From positions 1 through 64,000 of IMG/VR virus record IMGVR_UViG_3300044949_001557: a DNA stretch of 64,000 nt. The stretch is one strand, 5' to 3'. Under the pieces are notes generated by a model. The model did not search any database and was not told the origin of the DNA. It was given only the letters and a program-made list of their open reading frames with translations. Source of the DNA: a virus. How positions within the stretch are numbered: position 1 is the stretch's first letter; every line of letters starts with the position of its first letter. This document shows positions 25,288 through 33,040 of the stretch, in pieces. The position numbers and the translations under genes were made by a program.

Positions 25288-25536
25288 ATGCAAAAGAAAA
25301 CTCGCAGTTTGCTGGAAGAACTGGACTCAATGTATGTGGAACGCGACAAGCGACACATCATTGAAAATCGTGCATCCAATGTTATTGCCAGTGCAATTCG
25401 TTTGCTTGAAGAAATTGATGCCACCTACACACCAGAACAAGCAGAAAACCTACATCGCAAATTGTTGAATGCTATCAAGCTGCGTGATCCAGGAAAATTT
25501 ACTAGAACAGTGAGACGCACAGATGCAAATTCATGA
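25288..25536 (+). CDS. Conserved small phage protein, function unknown
   Basis: 82 residues, strongly helical and charged (RSLLEELDSMYVERDKRHII...). A K/R-rich tail ends the protein. A late promoter and AAAAAGG precede it. I recall a similar short protein at this place in T4-type marine phages, where it precedes virion genes. Possibly a scaffold or internal virion component. Confidence 0.6.
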   Translation: MQKKTRSLLEELDSMYVERDKRHIIENRASNVIASAIRLLEEIDATYTPEQAENLHRKLLNAIKLRDPGKFTRTVRRTDANS

Positions 25537-26407
25537 ACTAAATCAACCAAGAAAATCACAGGTCAATGAAATCAACTGGGGTAGCATGTTTAGTTCTGCA
25601 CAGTTAGGTGCAGCTCAACAAGCAGCCACGCAAGCCGCAGCAGCCAAAAACGCAGAAAAATTGGCCAATCCTAATTGGATTAGAAGAGCACTGGGCAATC
25701 CAGCTTACACTGTAGGTGGATCCGTGGCTGATCCGGTGACTCTGCCGCAGTCTTTGCAAACAGTGATGCAGAATCCGGCTGTGCAACAAATGGTCAATAA
25801 TTTAAAAGCACAATGGCAAGCACAGGCACCAACTGTGGTAAATGCTGCCAGGCGCAGAGCCACAGACACTGCACCAGCAGCACCTGCTGCTTCCAGCTCT
25901 GCACCAGCGGCATCTGCCGGCGCTGCAGACACGTCAGCAGTTGATACTCAACTGCAGGACGTAGAATCAGCATTTCAACGTTGGTCTGATTCTAAATTGG
26001 CCATCAGTCGCATTAACATGGACAGTATTCGTAGCAACCCTGCATACAAACAAGCTCTCAGCGACCAACTGACCAAAGTTGCTGTTCAAAGTCTTGCTGA
26101 TCCAAAATCTCCAGCGACCACACAAGCAATCAACACATATTTTAACACAGCAATTGCAGCCATACAAGCAGAAGTCAAAAACAAAGGAACTGCAACCGCA
26201 CAATCTGCTTCTGCTGCTGGTAGTGCCACACCCACTGATGCAGAAATACTGACTCTAGTTCAACAGCAGGGTGTTTCATTGACCAAAGCAGAATTAGAAA
26301 AACTAGGACAAATAATGACCTCGGCCACTGGCAGCAATGTTGTTGGAAACACAGGCAATCCTGTGTTAAATGCCTTGGCTAGACTGGCAGGAATGAGAGT
26401 AACATAA
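25523..26407 (+). CDS. Ala/Gln-rich putative virion protein
   Basis: 294 residues, starting 14 bases before the previous stop. Low-complexity, Ala, Gln, Ser and Pro rich (about residues 25-40, 110-145), with a helical C-terminal half. Such composition is common in phage internal, scaffold or linker proteins. It directly overlaps the next gene by one base. No enzyme motif. Confidence 0.55.
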   Translation: MQIHELNQPRKSQVNEINWGSMFSSAQLGAAQQAATQAAAAKNAEKLANPNWIRRALGNPAYTVGGSVADPVTLPQSLQTVMQNPAVQQMVNNLKAQWQAQAPTVVNAARRRATDTAPAAPAASSSAPAASAGAADTSAVDTQLQDVESAFQRWSDSKLAISRINMDSIRSNPAYKQALSDQLTKVAVQSLADPKSPATTQAINTYFNTAIAAIQAEVKNKGTATAQSASAAGSATPTDAEILTLVQQQGVSLTKAELEKLGQIMTSATGSNVVGNTGNPVLNALARLAGMRVT

Positions 26408-28362
26408 TGAAATTACTGGAAGGCGGAAATGTATTCAAGGATGCCAACGGTAATCCATTGACACAGCGTATCAACAAAGCTGATGTGCCTGCCACTGTTG
26501 CCTGGGTAGAAAAAGTCACAGGCCTGGATTTCACATCTGACGTGGATCCTGAAACCAAAACACCTCTCCGCTGGTTGGGATCAACTGGTAGAGCAGCAAC
26601 ATCTGGGGATTTGGATCTTGCAGTTGATGTCAATGAAGTAGACAAAGAACAACTGGCCGCCAAGCTCACACAGTTTATACAAAGTCAGGGCCAAGATCCA
26701 CAAGAGTGGGTCAAAAAGGGCGGAGAAGTGCATCTCAGAGTGCCCATTGCTGGCAAACCTTCCAATGGATTTGTGCAAACAGATTTTATGTTTTTTTCCA
26801 ACTTGGACTGGGGAGTATTTTACTACGCCGGTGGCGAAGACAGTGCCTACAAAGGCATGAATCGTAATGTGCTGATGAGCTCCATTGCCAAGCAACTGGG
26901 ACTCAAAGTTGGAGCCAATGGCATGTTCAGCAGAGCTACCAATCAACTAGTGCCCAATGGCATGGATCCTGACTATGTGGCACAAACACTGTTGGGACCC
27001 ACTGCCACAAGAAAGAATCTCAAAAACGTAGAAAGTATCTACGCCACATTGGCCACGGACCAGCAACGAGATGCCAAGCTGGCAGACTTCCGAGAATACT
27101 TAAAGCGCGAAGGACTTAACGAACCCATGCTGAGAGAAGACGATGTTGGGTTTCTGGGTCGACTGCGTGATAGAATTGTGAATCAAGGCATGTATGCGTT
27201 GATTGAGCATGAACAAAAACAACATCTAGCGGAAGCCAAAAATCCTCGCATACCTTATATCGAAGACCTGGTGTTTCAAAAAGGACTTGCAGGTGTTCGT
27301 GAAGCCTTGGACATTATCAAACAAACTGCTGAGAACACCAAGCAATATGCCACCATCAAGTGGGACGGTAGTCCAGCTGTGATCTTTGGGCGTAACGATG
27401 CCGGAGAATTTGTGCTCACAGACAAAGCCGGAGCCACTGCTGTGGGTTATGAAGGTCTGGCTCGTAGTCCTGAACAAATTGCCGCAATCATGGCTCAGCG
27501 TGATCAAACAGCAGCAGCCAAAGGTAACAAAGCTGATAGAGTTCAAAAGTTGTTGCCCATGTATCAAGAACTATGGCCTTACCTAGAAGCAGCCACACCC
27601 AAAAACTTTCGCGGATATTTCAAAGGAGACATGCTCTACAGTTCAACTGATCCTGTACAAGCAAACGCTGGCCTCTTGTTGTTCCAGCCCAACAAAATGG
27701 GCGGTATTCCATATAGAATTCCTGAAAACAGTCCGCTGGGACAAAAAATCAAAGACAGCAAAATTGGTCTAGCTATACACACCTACATGGATAATCCCAC
27801 AGGCGTTGAACAGCCAGTCACAGATCCTGAATCCAAGTTAAAAAAAGTGCCTGGGCTCATGGTCACAGGTGCCACAGTAGACACTTTACAAAATCTCAAA
27901 CTTGATAGAAAAATCATGAGCGAGTTGGCCAGTTATGCTCGTGGTGAAAATGCAAAGGCACTGCAAGGTCTTCTCAATCCTGCAGAACTGAGAGCATTAC
28001 AGATCACAGACTTGCCAAGCTTGATGGAAGATTTTATCAACAGTCTTAAAGGCACAGACTATTCCAACGCAACCCCGCAGGCATTTGGCGAGTGGCTGAA
28101 GACCAAGGTCACCCCTCGCAAATATAACAACATTGTGGAATATCTACAGAGTCCTCGTAGCAATATCTTGGGCATGAGTGTTGCTTTTGCCATATGGAAC
28201 AAGTTGCATGAATTAAAAATAGACCTACAGAAACAGCTGGATTTGCAACAGCCGGGACAGGAAGGCTGGGTGTTTAGCACCCCTGCAGGCCGTGCCAAGG
28301 TTGTGAGCAGAACCGCAGGCGGCTTTGCAGATCCTGCCCGTAAAGCCGCAGCTACGAAGTAA
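26407..28362 (+). CDS. Pol-beta-type nucleotidyltransferase fused to a ligase-like (DUF6267-like) domain
   Basis: 651 residues. Domain 1 (1 to about 240) has WLGSTG (57-61) and GDLDLAVD (67-74), the G-S and D-x-D of Pol-beta nucleotidyltransferases, and a third Asp in VQTDFMFF (D126). Domain 2 (about 280-560) has TIKWDGSPAVIF, with K318-x-D320-G321 matching ligase motif I, and FRGYFKGDMLY (about 401-411) resembling motif III/IV, as I recall for DUF6267 proteins of marine T4-type phages. No enzyme of this fusion type is characterised to my knowledge. The gene lies in the late virion block, so it may be packaged. Confidence 0.65.
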   Translation: MKLLEGGNVFKDANGNPLTQRINKADVPATVAWVEKVTGLDFTSDVDPETKTPLRWLGSTGRAATSGDLDLAVDVNEVDKEQLAAKLTQFIQSQGQDPQEWVKKGGEVHLRVPIAGKPSNGFVQTDFMFFSNLDWGVFYYAGGEDSAYKGMNRNVLMSSIAKQLGLKVGANGMFSRATNQLVPNGMDPDYVAQTLLGPTATRKNLKNVESIYATLATDQQRDAKLADFREYLKREGLNEPMLREDDVGFLGRLRDRIVNQGMYALIEHEQKQHLAEAKNPRIPYIEDLVFQKGLAGVREALDIIKQTAENTKQYATIKWDGSPAVIFGRNDAGEFVLTDKAGATAVGYEGLARSPEQIAAIMAQRDQTAAAKGNKADRVQKLLPMYQELWPYLEAATPKNFRGYFKGDMLYSSTDPVQANAGLLLFQPNKMGGIPYRIPENSPLGQKIKDSKIGLAIHTYMDNPTGVEQPVTDPESKLKKVPGLMVTGATVDTLQNLKLDRKIMSELASYARGENAKALQGLLNPAELRALQITDLPSLMEDFINSLKGTDYSNATPQAFGEWLKTKVTPRKYNNIVEYLQSPRSNILGMSVAFAIWNKLHELKIDLQKQLDLQQPGQEGWVFSTPAGRAKVVSRTAGGFADPARKAAATK

Positions 28363-28376
28363 TTTTTTGCCGTTTG

Positions 28377-28384
28377 GATAAATA
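28377..28384 (+). promoter_or_regulatory. T4-type late promoter GATAAATA
   Basis: GATAAATA, then a leader with a small hairpin (AAGT-A-GGCC / GGCC-ACTT, about 28386-28411), AGGAGA and ATG 28425. The leader structure may stabilise an abundant mRNA. Confidence 0.65.
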
Positions 28385-28424
28385 AAAGTAGGCCCAATGA
28401 GGCCACTTACTTAGGAGATTTATT

Positions 28425-28814
28425 ATGGCATTTTTCGCTCGCGCTAATGGTGATGCACAACCAGTATTTGCACTAGACACCCAGAACGGTCCTATTGCAC
28501 CTTCAACATCCACAGCTGGTTCACCAGTTCAACCTCAAGGTCCAAAACTTGAGTTCTTCCGTTTCGTTGCTGCCAATACCATGGCTGCTCAACAAGGTGT
28601 AAATGGTTTTGTTTCTAACGCTCTACAAGCTATTCAGCAAACAACCACAGTTGCTATGTATCAAGTTGACGGCACCGCTCTAAGCGTTGCTGTTTACCCA
28701 GTTGGCGCATTTGCCAACACCACAGTTGCTTTGGCTGCTGCCAACGTGGCTGGTGTTGTTGGAACCAACCAGTTCAGCTCTTGCACCAACGCTGGCTTCA
28801 AGCTATCGACCTAA
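28425..28814 (+). CDS. Small abundant virion protein candidate
   Basis: 129 residues, rich in Ala, Thr, Val and Asn, without charged clusters. It has a late promoter, a strong ribosome site and a strong terminator all of its own, the signature of a highly expressed monocistronic late gene. The sequence has a beta-rich head-decoration or capsid-associated character; no family recognised. Confidence 0.6.
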   Translation: MAFFARANGDAQPVFALDTQNGPIAPSTSTAGSPVQPQGPKLEFFRFVAANTMAAQQGVNGFVSNALQAIQQTTTVAMYQVDGTALSVAVYPVGAFANTTVALAAANVAGVVGTNQFSSCTNAGFKLST

Positions 28815-28835
28815 TCAAATCATATTTGATGCAAC

Positions 28836-28861
28836 AAACCCCGGAATTTCCGGGGTTTTTT
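28836..28861 (+). terminator. Rho-independent terminator
   Basis: A 10-bp perfect stem, AAACCCCGGA/TCCGGGGTTT, with an ATT loop and T tract. Confidence 0.92.
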
Positions 28862-28868
28862 GTTGGCG

Positions 28869-28876
28869 GTTAAATA
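28869..28876 (+). promoter_or_regulatory. T4-type late promoter GTTAAATA
   Basis: GTTAAATA, with predicted +1 at 28882 and ATG at 28886, so only a 4-base leader and no ribosome site. Confidence 0.45.
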
Positions 28877-28885
28877 TCGTGCATC

Positions 28886-29308
28886 ATGCAGATACAGTGC
28901 CGCACAATCTTTGACATCACAGAAACTGGAATCACAGGTCACTACAAGCCTCAGCGAGTTCCGTTTCTTGATCTTGCGGGTCACAATATTGTGGATCAAT
29001 CCAGCTGGGACAGAGCTAGAAACCAACAAAGAAATTTGGAAACCATTGTTCAACTGCTGCAACTACGAACACAGATATTCGACGTTTCCACACCAGTAAA
29101 CCACAACAATTATTGGAATTTTTCATTTGCAGTGGAGTTTGAAGGCATATATCAACAGGATCAAGATCCGTTTGGCATACTCAAACAAGACTGTGAAGGT
29201 GTTCCTATGTTGACAGGCCTGGATGAAAAATTTGTTACCAATTTATTTTTGACCTCAGACGGCAGTCAACAGAACATTTGGTTCGACGTTGTAACGGTAA
29301 ATAACTGA
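28886..29308 (+). CDS. Conserved phage structural-type protein, function unknown
   Basis: 140 residues. QIQCRTIFDITETGITGHY at the start and NNYWNFSFAVEFEGIY further on are segments I recall in proteins encoded near the head genes of T4-type marine phages. Beta-rich, no catalytic motif. Late promoter immediately upstream with a 4-base leader. Confidence 0.6.
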   Translation: MQIQCRTIFDITETGITGHYKPQRVPFLDLAGHNIVDQSSWDRARNQQRNLETIVQLLQLRTQIFDVSTPVNHNNYWNFSFAVEFEGIYQQDQDPFGILKQDCEGVPMLTGLDEKFVTNLFLTSDGSQQNIWFDVVTVNN

Positions 29309-29310
29309 TC

Positions 29311-29574
29311 ATGAGTGACACCACCGAAATTGAAAAAAAGAGCCTGGAAGCTCATGTTGAGTTATGTGCTCAACGCTACAAGTTTCTAGAAGAAAAACTA
29401 GAAACAATGGACGCAAAAATTGTCTCCGTGGCTGACACAGTGACCACAGTGAAAAACTGCATTGAAAAAATGTCCGACAAAAGCAATGATCGTCTCCTGG
29501 CCTGGGGCGTGGGCATCATTGGATTTTTGACAGCTGTCATCGGTTATCTACTAGTAACATATGTGTTCAAATGA
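29311..29574 (+). CDS. Coiled-coil protein with one C-terminal membrane anchor (XhlA-like)
   Basis: 87 residues. A heptad-like helix (HVELCAQRYKFLEEKLETMDAKI and on to about 60) precedes one transmembrane span (LLAWGVGIIGFLTAVIGYLLV) and a 3-residue end. The plan matches XhlA/holin-associated small membrane proteins, but membrane attachment of a scaffold is equally possible. Starts 2 bases after the previous stop. Confidence 0.5.
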   Translation: MSDTTEIEKKSLEAHVELCAQRYKFLEEKLETMDAKIVSVADTVTTVKNCIEKMSDKSNDRLLAWGVGIIGFLTAVIGYLLVTYVFK

Positions 29575-30077
29575 TTAGAGATCAAGATTTCGAGCGTTTG
29601 ATTCGCGTGGAGTTTCGGGATATTTTGCCCAGCTTAATTTGGCAAAATGATCAAGGCGATTACGAAGCATTTGGTCGATATAGAATTGTTCCCCAGAAAT
29701 TCGGATACAAAGTATTCATCAACGATCAAAGTCAGGGATTTTTTCACAGCACACGCACAGCCATAAGTTGGTGTGTGGCCGACAAATATCAACAATACAA
29801 TTTGGCTCGGGATCTGTTGAATCTGGACAACATGTTGGAAAACATCAAAAACGACATATTTGTTCGTGCAGGTGTGGCCAACAAAAGTCGTGACCCGGTG
29901 CTGAAAGAAAACATAGAAATCAAACTGGAACTGAAAATTCTGCACAAAAAAGATATCGAAACTCAATTGAACAAATGTTTAAATTGGGCTAAATACCTAC
30001 AGCAAAAAGGATTCGAAAATGAAACTGCAAGATCTGGCCACGCCACAACAATCAAAACAAACCGCTCGTGTGTTTGA
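29571..30077 (+). CDS. Conserved phage-type protein, function unknown
   Basis: 168 residues, overlapping the preceding stop by 4 bases (ATGA). Charged and aromatic, with FHSTRTAISWCVADKYQQYNLARDLLNLD and a helical C-terminal third. Its last 59 bases overlap the start of the next gene in another frame. No family motif recognised. Confidence 0.55.
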   Translation: MIRDQDFERLIRVEFRDILPSLIWQNDQGDYEAFGRYRIVPQKFGYKVFINDQSQGFFHSTRTAISWCVADKYQQYNLARDLLNLDNMLENIKNDIFVRAGVANKSRDPVLKENIEIKLELKILHKKDIETQLNKCLNWAKYLQQKGFENETARSGHATTIKTNRSCV

Positions 30078-30717
30078 AAGTTTTTTTGGTCAAAACATTA
30101 GATTTGATAATCTGAGTCGCAAGCAGACTCGCAACATGCTGAATCGCGTGCGCGGCCTAATACAAGAACAACGTCGCCAACCTGATTTTCATCGCAGCGA
30201 GAAAAATTCTGCTTACTTGAAGCTCATGGTCATGGAACAAGGACTGGCAGCCAGAATGCGTGAAACTGAAGTTTTGCGTGAAGCCAGCGAAGTTCAACAA
30301 GCTCAAGTTGTGCTGGCAGCACAAGACATGGTAGACAAGATGCAGAAGATGTTGGAAGAAATCACTGCCATGCAGTTCAAAGATCTTCCTGCACTGGTTG
30401 ACTCTATCAAGAACGAAGTTGGCCAACAACAGGCCAACCAATTCAATGCTGATGCCACTGCTGCACTCAGCGGTCTGGTGCAAAATCTACAAGCTGGCAA
30501 ACAGCAGATGGATGCTGCCCTGGGAGTTGTCACAGGCGAACCTGCTGCCATGGACACTGGCATGATGCCTGGAGCTGATGCTGGCGCTGTTGCAGATATG
30601 GATGCAGCAGGCGCAGATCTCGATGCCGCTGCCGCAGACCTTGACGCAGCCGCTGGTGCAGCAGGTGCCGAAGAACCTGCTGGCGCCGCTGCTGACCTGG
30701 GTCGTGAGCGCAGATAA
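30019..30717 (+). CDS. Putative prohead-core or internal virion protein
   Basis: 232 residues. A basic, helical N-terminal half (SRKQTRNMLNRVRGLIQEQRRQ, SAYLKLMVMEQGLAARM) precedes a long helix (about 95-160) and an Ala/Asp/Gly-rich acidic tail with repeats of D-A-A-x-A-D-L-D-A-A (about 185-215). This plan is common in phage scaffold or core proteins and I recall relatives in T4-type marine phages. The tail was probably duplicated in place. Confidence 0.5.
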   Translation: MKLQDLATPQQSKQTARVFESFFGQNIRFDNLSRKQTRNMLNRVRGLIQEQRRQPDFHRSEKNSAYLKLMVMEQGLAARMRETEVLREASEVQQAQVVLAAQDMVDKMQKMLEEITAMQFKDLPALVDSIKNEVGQQQANQFNADATAALSGLVQNLQAGKQQMDAALGVVTGEPAAMDTGMMPGADAGAVADMDAAGADLDAAAADLDAAAGAAGAEEPAGAAADLGRERR

Positions 30718-31064
30718 TGCTGATTCGTGAATTTGAAGACGGCACGGCCAACACTAGAAAATTAGCCGCCCTGGTTGATTTTCTTGCTGGTCGCGCCGAA
30801 GATCAAAACGCACGAAAAGAAATCAGCAAACAAGCATTTATCAATGCAGCTAAAAACATTGGCGTCAATATCAATGACCAGATGCTGGACGAGTTGGTGC
30901 TCAAAGAGCCGCTCAAAAACATACTGGAACCAGTTCAACCAAATTCGGATGTCATACGCTATCGCGGCAATCAAGAAGTCAACACTGCAATGTCAGTGGA
31001 CACTGCACAAGACATCGTAAACAAAAACGCCAAAGCCGCAATGAAACGCGGAATGAACAAATAA
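30717..31064 (+). CDS. Conserved small phage protein, function unknown
   Basis: 115 residues, starting on the last base of the preceding stop. Helical, with ANTRKLAALVDFLAGRAEDQNARKEISKQAF and a basic end AKAAMKRGMNK. Likely in the same late virion block. No known motif. Confidence 0.6.
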   Translation: MLIREFEDGTANTRKLAALVDFLAGRAEDQNARKEISKQAFINAAKNIGVNINDQMLDELVLKEPLKNILEPVQPNSDVIRYRGNQEVNTAMSVDTAQDIVNKNAKAAMKRGMNK

Positions 31065-31085
31065 TCAGACTGAGTAAACCAAAGG

Positions 31086-31114
31086 TTGACCTCAGGCGTT
31101 AAATATAGTATAAT
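31086..31114 (+). promoter_or_regulatory. Dual promoter: sigma70 with embedded late box
   Basis: TTGACC (31086-31091), a 17-base spacer, TATAAT (31109-31114). The spacer contains GTTAAATA (31098-31105). The gene could therefore be transcribed early by host polymerase and later through the phage late system. Confidence 0.7.
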
Positions 31115-31132
31115 CCAAACAAGGAGAATACC

Positions 31133-31546
31133 ATGAAACGATTTGCAATCGTGTTTGCATTGTTTGCGTCTGCTGGTGCCATGGCCCAATACAACAATTA
31201 TGGCACTGTGGAAATTGTGAGAATTGAACCACGCATGATTACCACATATCAACAGCAGTGTCGAGAAGTGTCTGTTCAAACTCCTGCCACTTCGGGCAAT
31301 GCAGCAGGTGGAGTTCTGGGAGCCATTGCAGGAGCTGCAATTGGCAATCAAATCGGCAGTGGTTCAGGACGTGACATTGCCACTGTGGTGGGTGGTGTGG
31401 TGGGTTATCAAGCCGGTCGTGGCGAGTCGCAGCCCGGCGGAATCAGTTATCGCACAGTGTGTGATTCGGTGCCGGTCACAGTGCAGCGTGGTGAAACAGT
31501 GACTTTTAGATATCGAGGCCGAATGTTTAGTCAAACTTTCGATTAA
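31133..31546 (+). CDS. Exported glycine-zipper (2TM, 17-kDa-antigen-like) envelope protein
   Basis: 137 residues. A signal peptide MKRFAIVFALFASAGAMA with a probable cleavage before QYN. The mature part holds a glycine-zipper double helix at about residues 57-100 (GNAAGGVLGAIAGAAIGNQIG and IATVVGGVVGYQAG). Proteins of this family sit in the outer membrane or periplasm of proteobacteria. It carries its own dual promoter and AAGGAG, as expected of a host-derived moron that alters the infected cell's envelope, for example against superinfection. Role inferred. Confidence 0.75.
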   Translation: MKRFAIVFALFASAGAMAQYNNYGTVEIVRIEPRMITTYQQQCREVSVQTPATSGNAAGGVLGAIAGAAIGNQIGSGSGRDIATVVGGVVGYQAGRGESQPGGISYRTVCDSVPVTVQRGETVTFRYRGRMFSQTFD

Positions 31547-31558
31547 CAAAGGAACAAT

Positions 31559-31942
31559 ATGGCATATTCGGAAAAAGTTGTGGAACATTATGAAAACCCA
31601 CGCAACGTGGGTAGTTTTGCCAAGGATGACCCCGATGTGGGCACTGGCATGGTCGGCGCACCGGCATGCGGTGACGTAATGAAATTACAAATTCGGGTAG
31701 AAGATGGCATCATCACAGACGCAAGATTCAAAACCTACGGTTGCGGTAGTGCAATCGCGAGTTCCTCTCTTGTTACCGAGTGGGTTAAAGGCAAGACGCT
31801 GGACGAGGCCGCAGCTCTTAAAAATAGCCAAATTGCTGAAGAACTTGCCCTGCCCCCAGTCAAAATCCATTGTTCAATCCTTGCTTCTGACGCCATCGCC
31901 GCTGCAATCAAAGACTATAAAGAAAAACACGAGCAAACATAG
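31559..31942 (+). CDS. iscU: Fe-S cluster scaffold protein IscU
   Basis: 127 residues, against 128 for E. coli IscU as I recall it, and aligned with it end to end without apparent gaps of note. The three cluster-binding Cys are present (C37 in GAPACGD, C62 in TYGCGSA, C105 in KIHCSIL), as is D39. LPPVK (98-102), the HscA chaperone recognition motif, is intact. So the protein should work with host IscS and HscBA. AAAGGA lies before the ATG. No phage IscS is seen here. Unusually bacterial-like for a phage gene, suggesting recent acquisition. Confidence 0.95.
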   Translation: MAYSEKVVEHYENPRNVGSFAKDDPDVGTGMVGAPACGDVMKLQIRVEDGIITDARFKTYGCGSAIASSSLVTEWVKGKTLDEAAALKNSQIAEELALPPVKIHCSILASDAIAAAIKDYKEKHEQT

Positions 31943-31955
31943 AGCAAATAACTTT

Positions 31956-31963
31956 GATAAATA
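31956..31963 (+). promoter_or_regulatory. T4-type late promoter GATAAATA
   Basis: GATAAATA, with the predicted +1 exactly on ATG 31969. It separates the homing gene's expression from iscU. Confidence 0.55.
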
Positions 31964-31968
31964 AAGTT

Positions 31969-32733
31969 ATGAAAAATCTATGTAACTGTGGTTGTGGTAT
32001 TTCTCTAAGAAAAGATAACAAAACCGGATATCAAAAAGGACACAAGCCTTGTCCTGTATGCGGGACACTTGTTAAAGAGTCTGGAATAGAATGCTGTTCA
32101 AAATCTTGTTCAGCAAAGTTGCATTGGCAGCGAAATCCAGATATGAAAGAGTCACGAATATGGAATGCTGATCGGTATGCGACTCGAGAAAAAAATAGGG
32201 ACACCTGGACTAAAAAGTTGTCCGATTCATGCAAAGGCAGAATACCTTGGAATAAAAATACACAAGGATTACAAACGGCCTGGAACAAAAACTTACCAGC
32301 CAATCAACAACCGTTTTACGGTAAAACTCATGATGCAGAATATTATCAAAAACGAGATAAAACTGTTTTTGAAAAATACGGCGTTATCTGTGCCCTTGAA
32401 TTAGCAAAAACATCTCCAAGAAGTAAAAAAGAAAAACTTTTAGAAAATGTGTTAGTTGGATATCAAACAGACAAGCGAATAGGTAGATACAAACCTGATT
32501 ACATAAATGAAACCACAAAACACATAGTTGAAGTTTATGGCGATTATTGGCATTGTAATCCAACTGTATTCAAAGAAGATTTTTATCATCCCCAGTTAAA
32601 GAAAACTGCTAGAGAAAAATGGCAATTGGATTCTGACAGACAAACATACCTGGAATCACTGGGATACAATGTTACTGTTGTTTGGGAAAGTAAATTGGAA
32701 GAATTTATAAAACAATATGATAACGTTCACTGA
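31969..32733 (+). CDS. Free-standing homing endonuclease, VSR/EDxHD-like fold
   Basis: 254 residues. N-terminal zinc-finger-like clusters (LCNCGCG, PCPVCG, CCSKSCSAK at about 4-50) and G-K-T-H-type linker motifs precede a C-terminal nuclease domain: GRYKPDYI, HIVEVYGDYWHCNP and RQTYLESLGYNVTVVWE, the pattern of VSR-fold homing enzymes. It sits between iscU and iscA and overlaps iscA by 17 bases. An in-frame ATG at 31954 lies within the late box and is less likely. Confidence 0.8.
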   Translation: MKNLCNCGCGISLRKDNKTGYQKGHKPCPVCGTLVKESGIECCSKSCSAKLHWQRNPDMKESRIWNADRYATREKNRDTWTKKLSDSCKGRIPWNKNTQGLQTAWNKNLPANQQPFYGKTHDAEYYQKRDKTVFEKYGVICALELAKTSPRSKKEKLLENVLVGYQTDKRIGRYKPDYINETTKHIVEVYGDYWHCNPTVFKEDFYHPQLKKTAREKWQLDSDRQTYLESLGYNVTVVWESKLEEFIKQYDNVH

Positions 32734-33040
32734 CACCGCCCGAAACAAAATTGTCAAACTAATTGCAGCCAAGGGCTATGCAGGTATTCGGCTGGGCGTT
32801 CGAACCACAGGTTGCAGTGGACTCGCATATGTGTTAGAATATGTGAACAAATATACACCTGAGCCAGGCTGCATCAACTATAGTCAGCCCGGATTTGTTG
32901 TGTTGGTAGATCAACGTCACGATGTGTATTTGCAAGGCATGATTGTGGATTATGTGAGACAAGGCCTCAACGAAGGTTTTGAATTTCGCAATCCCAACGA
33001 ACGTGATCGCTGTGGCTGCGGAGAAAGTTTTAGAGTTTAA
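32717..33040 (+). CDS. iscA: Fe-S cluster carrier protein IscA (A-type)
   Basis: 107 residues, as in E. coli IscA. The conserved Cys are all present: C33 in TTGCSGLAY, C99 and C101 in DRCGCGESF. The GLNEGFEFRNPN segment before the C-terminal Cys pair is nearly identical to the bacterial protein. It transfers or repairs [2Fe-2S] and [4Fe-4S] clusters. Its start lies inside the end of the homing gene; before that insertion it presumably followed iscU directly, as in bacterial isc operons. Confidence 0.93.
   Translation: MITFTDTARNKIVKLIAAKGYAGIRLGVRTTGCSGLAYVLEYVNKYTPEPGCINYSQPGFVVLVDQRHDVYLQGMIVDYVRQGLNEGFEFRNPNERDRCGCGESFRV

Noticed and set aside
25705-25932. Minus-strand frame in the Ala-rich virion gene
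   Set aside because: It is the shadow of a low-complexity, GC-periodic gene and has no ribosome site.
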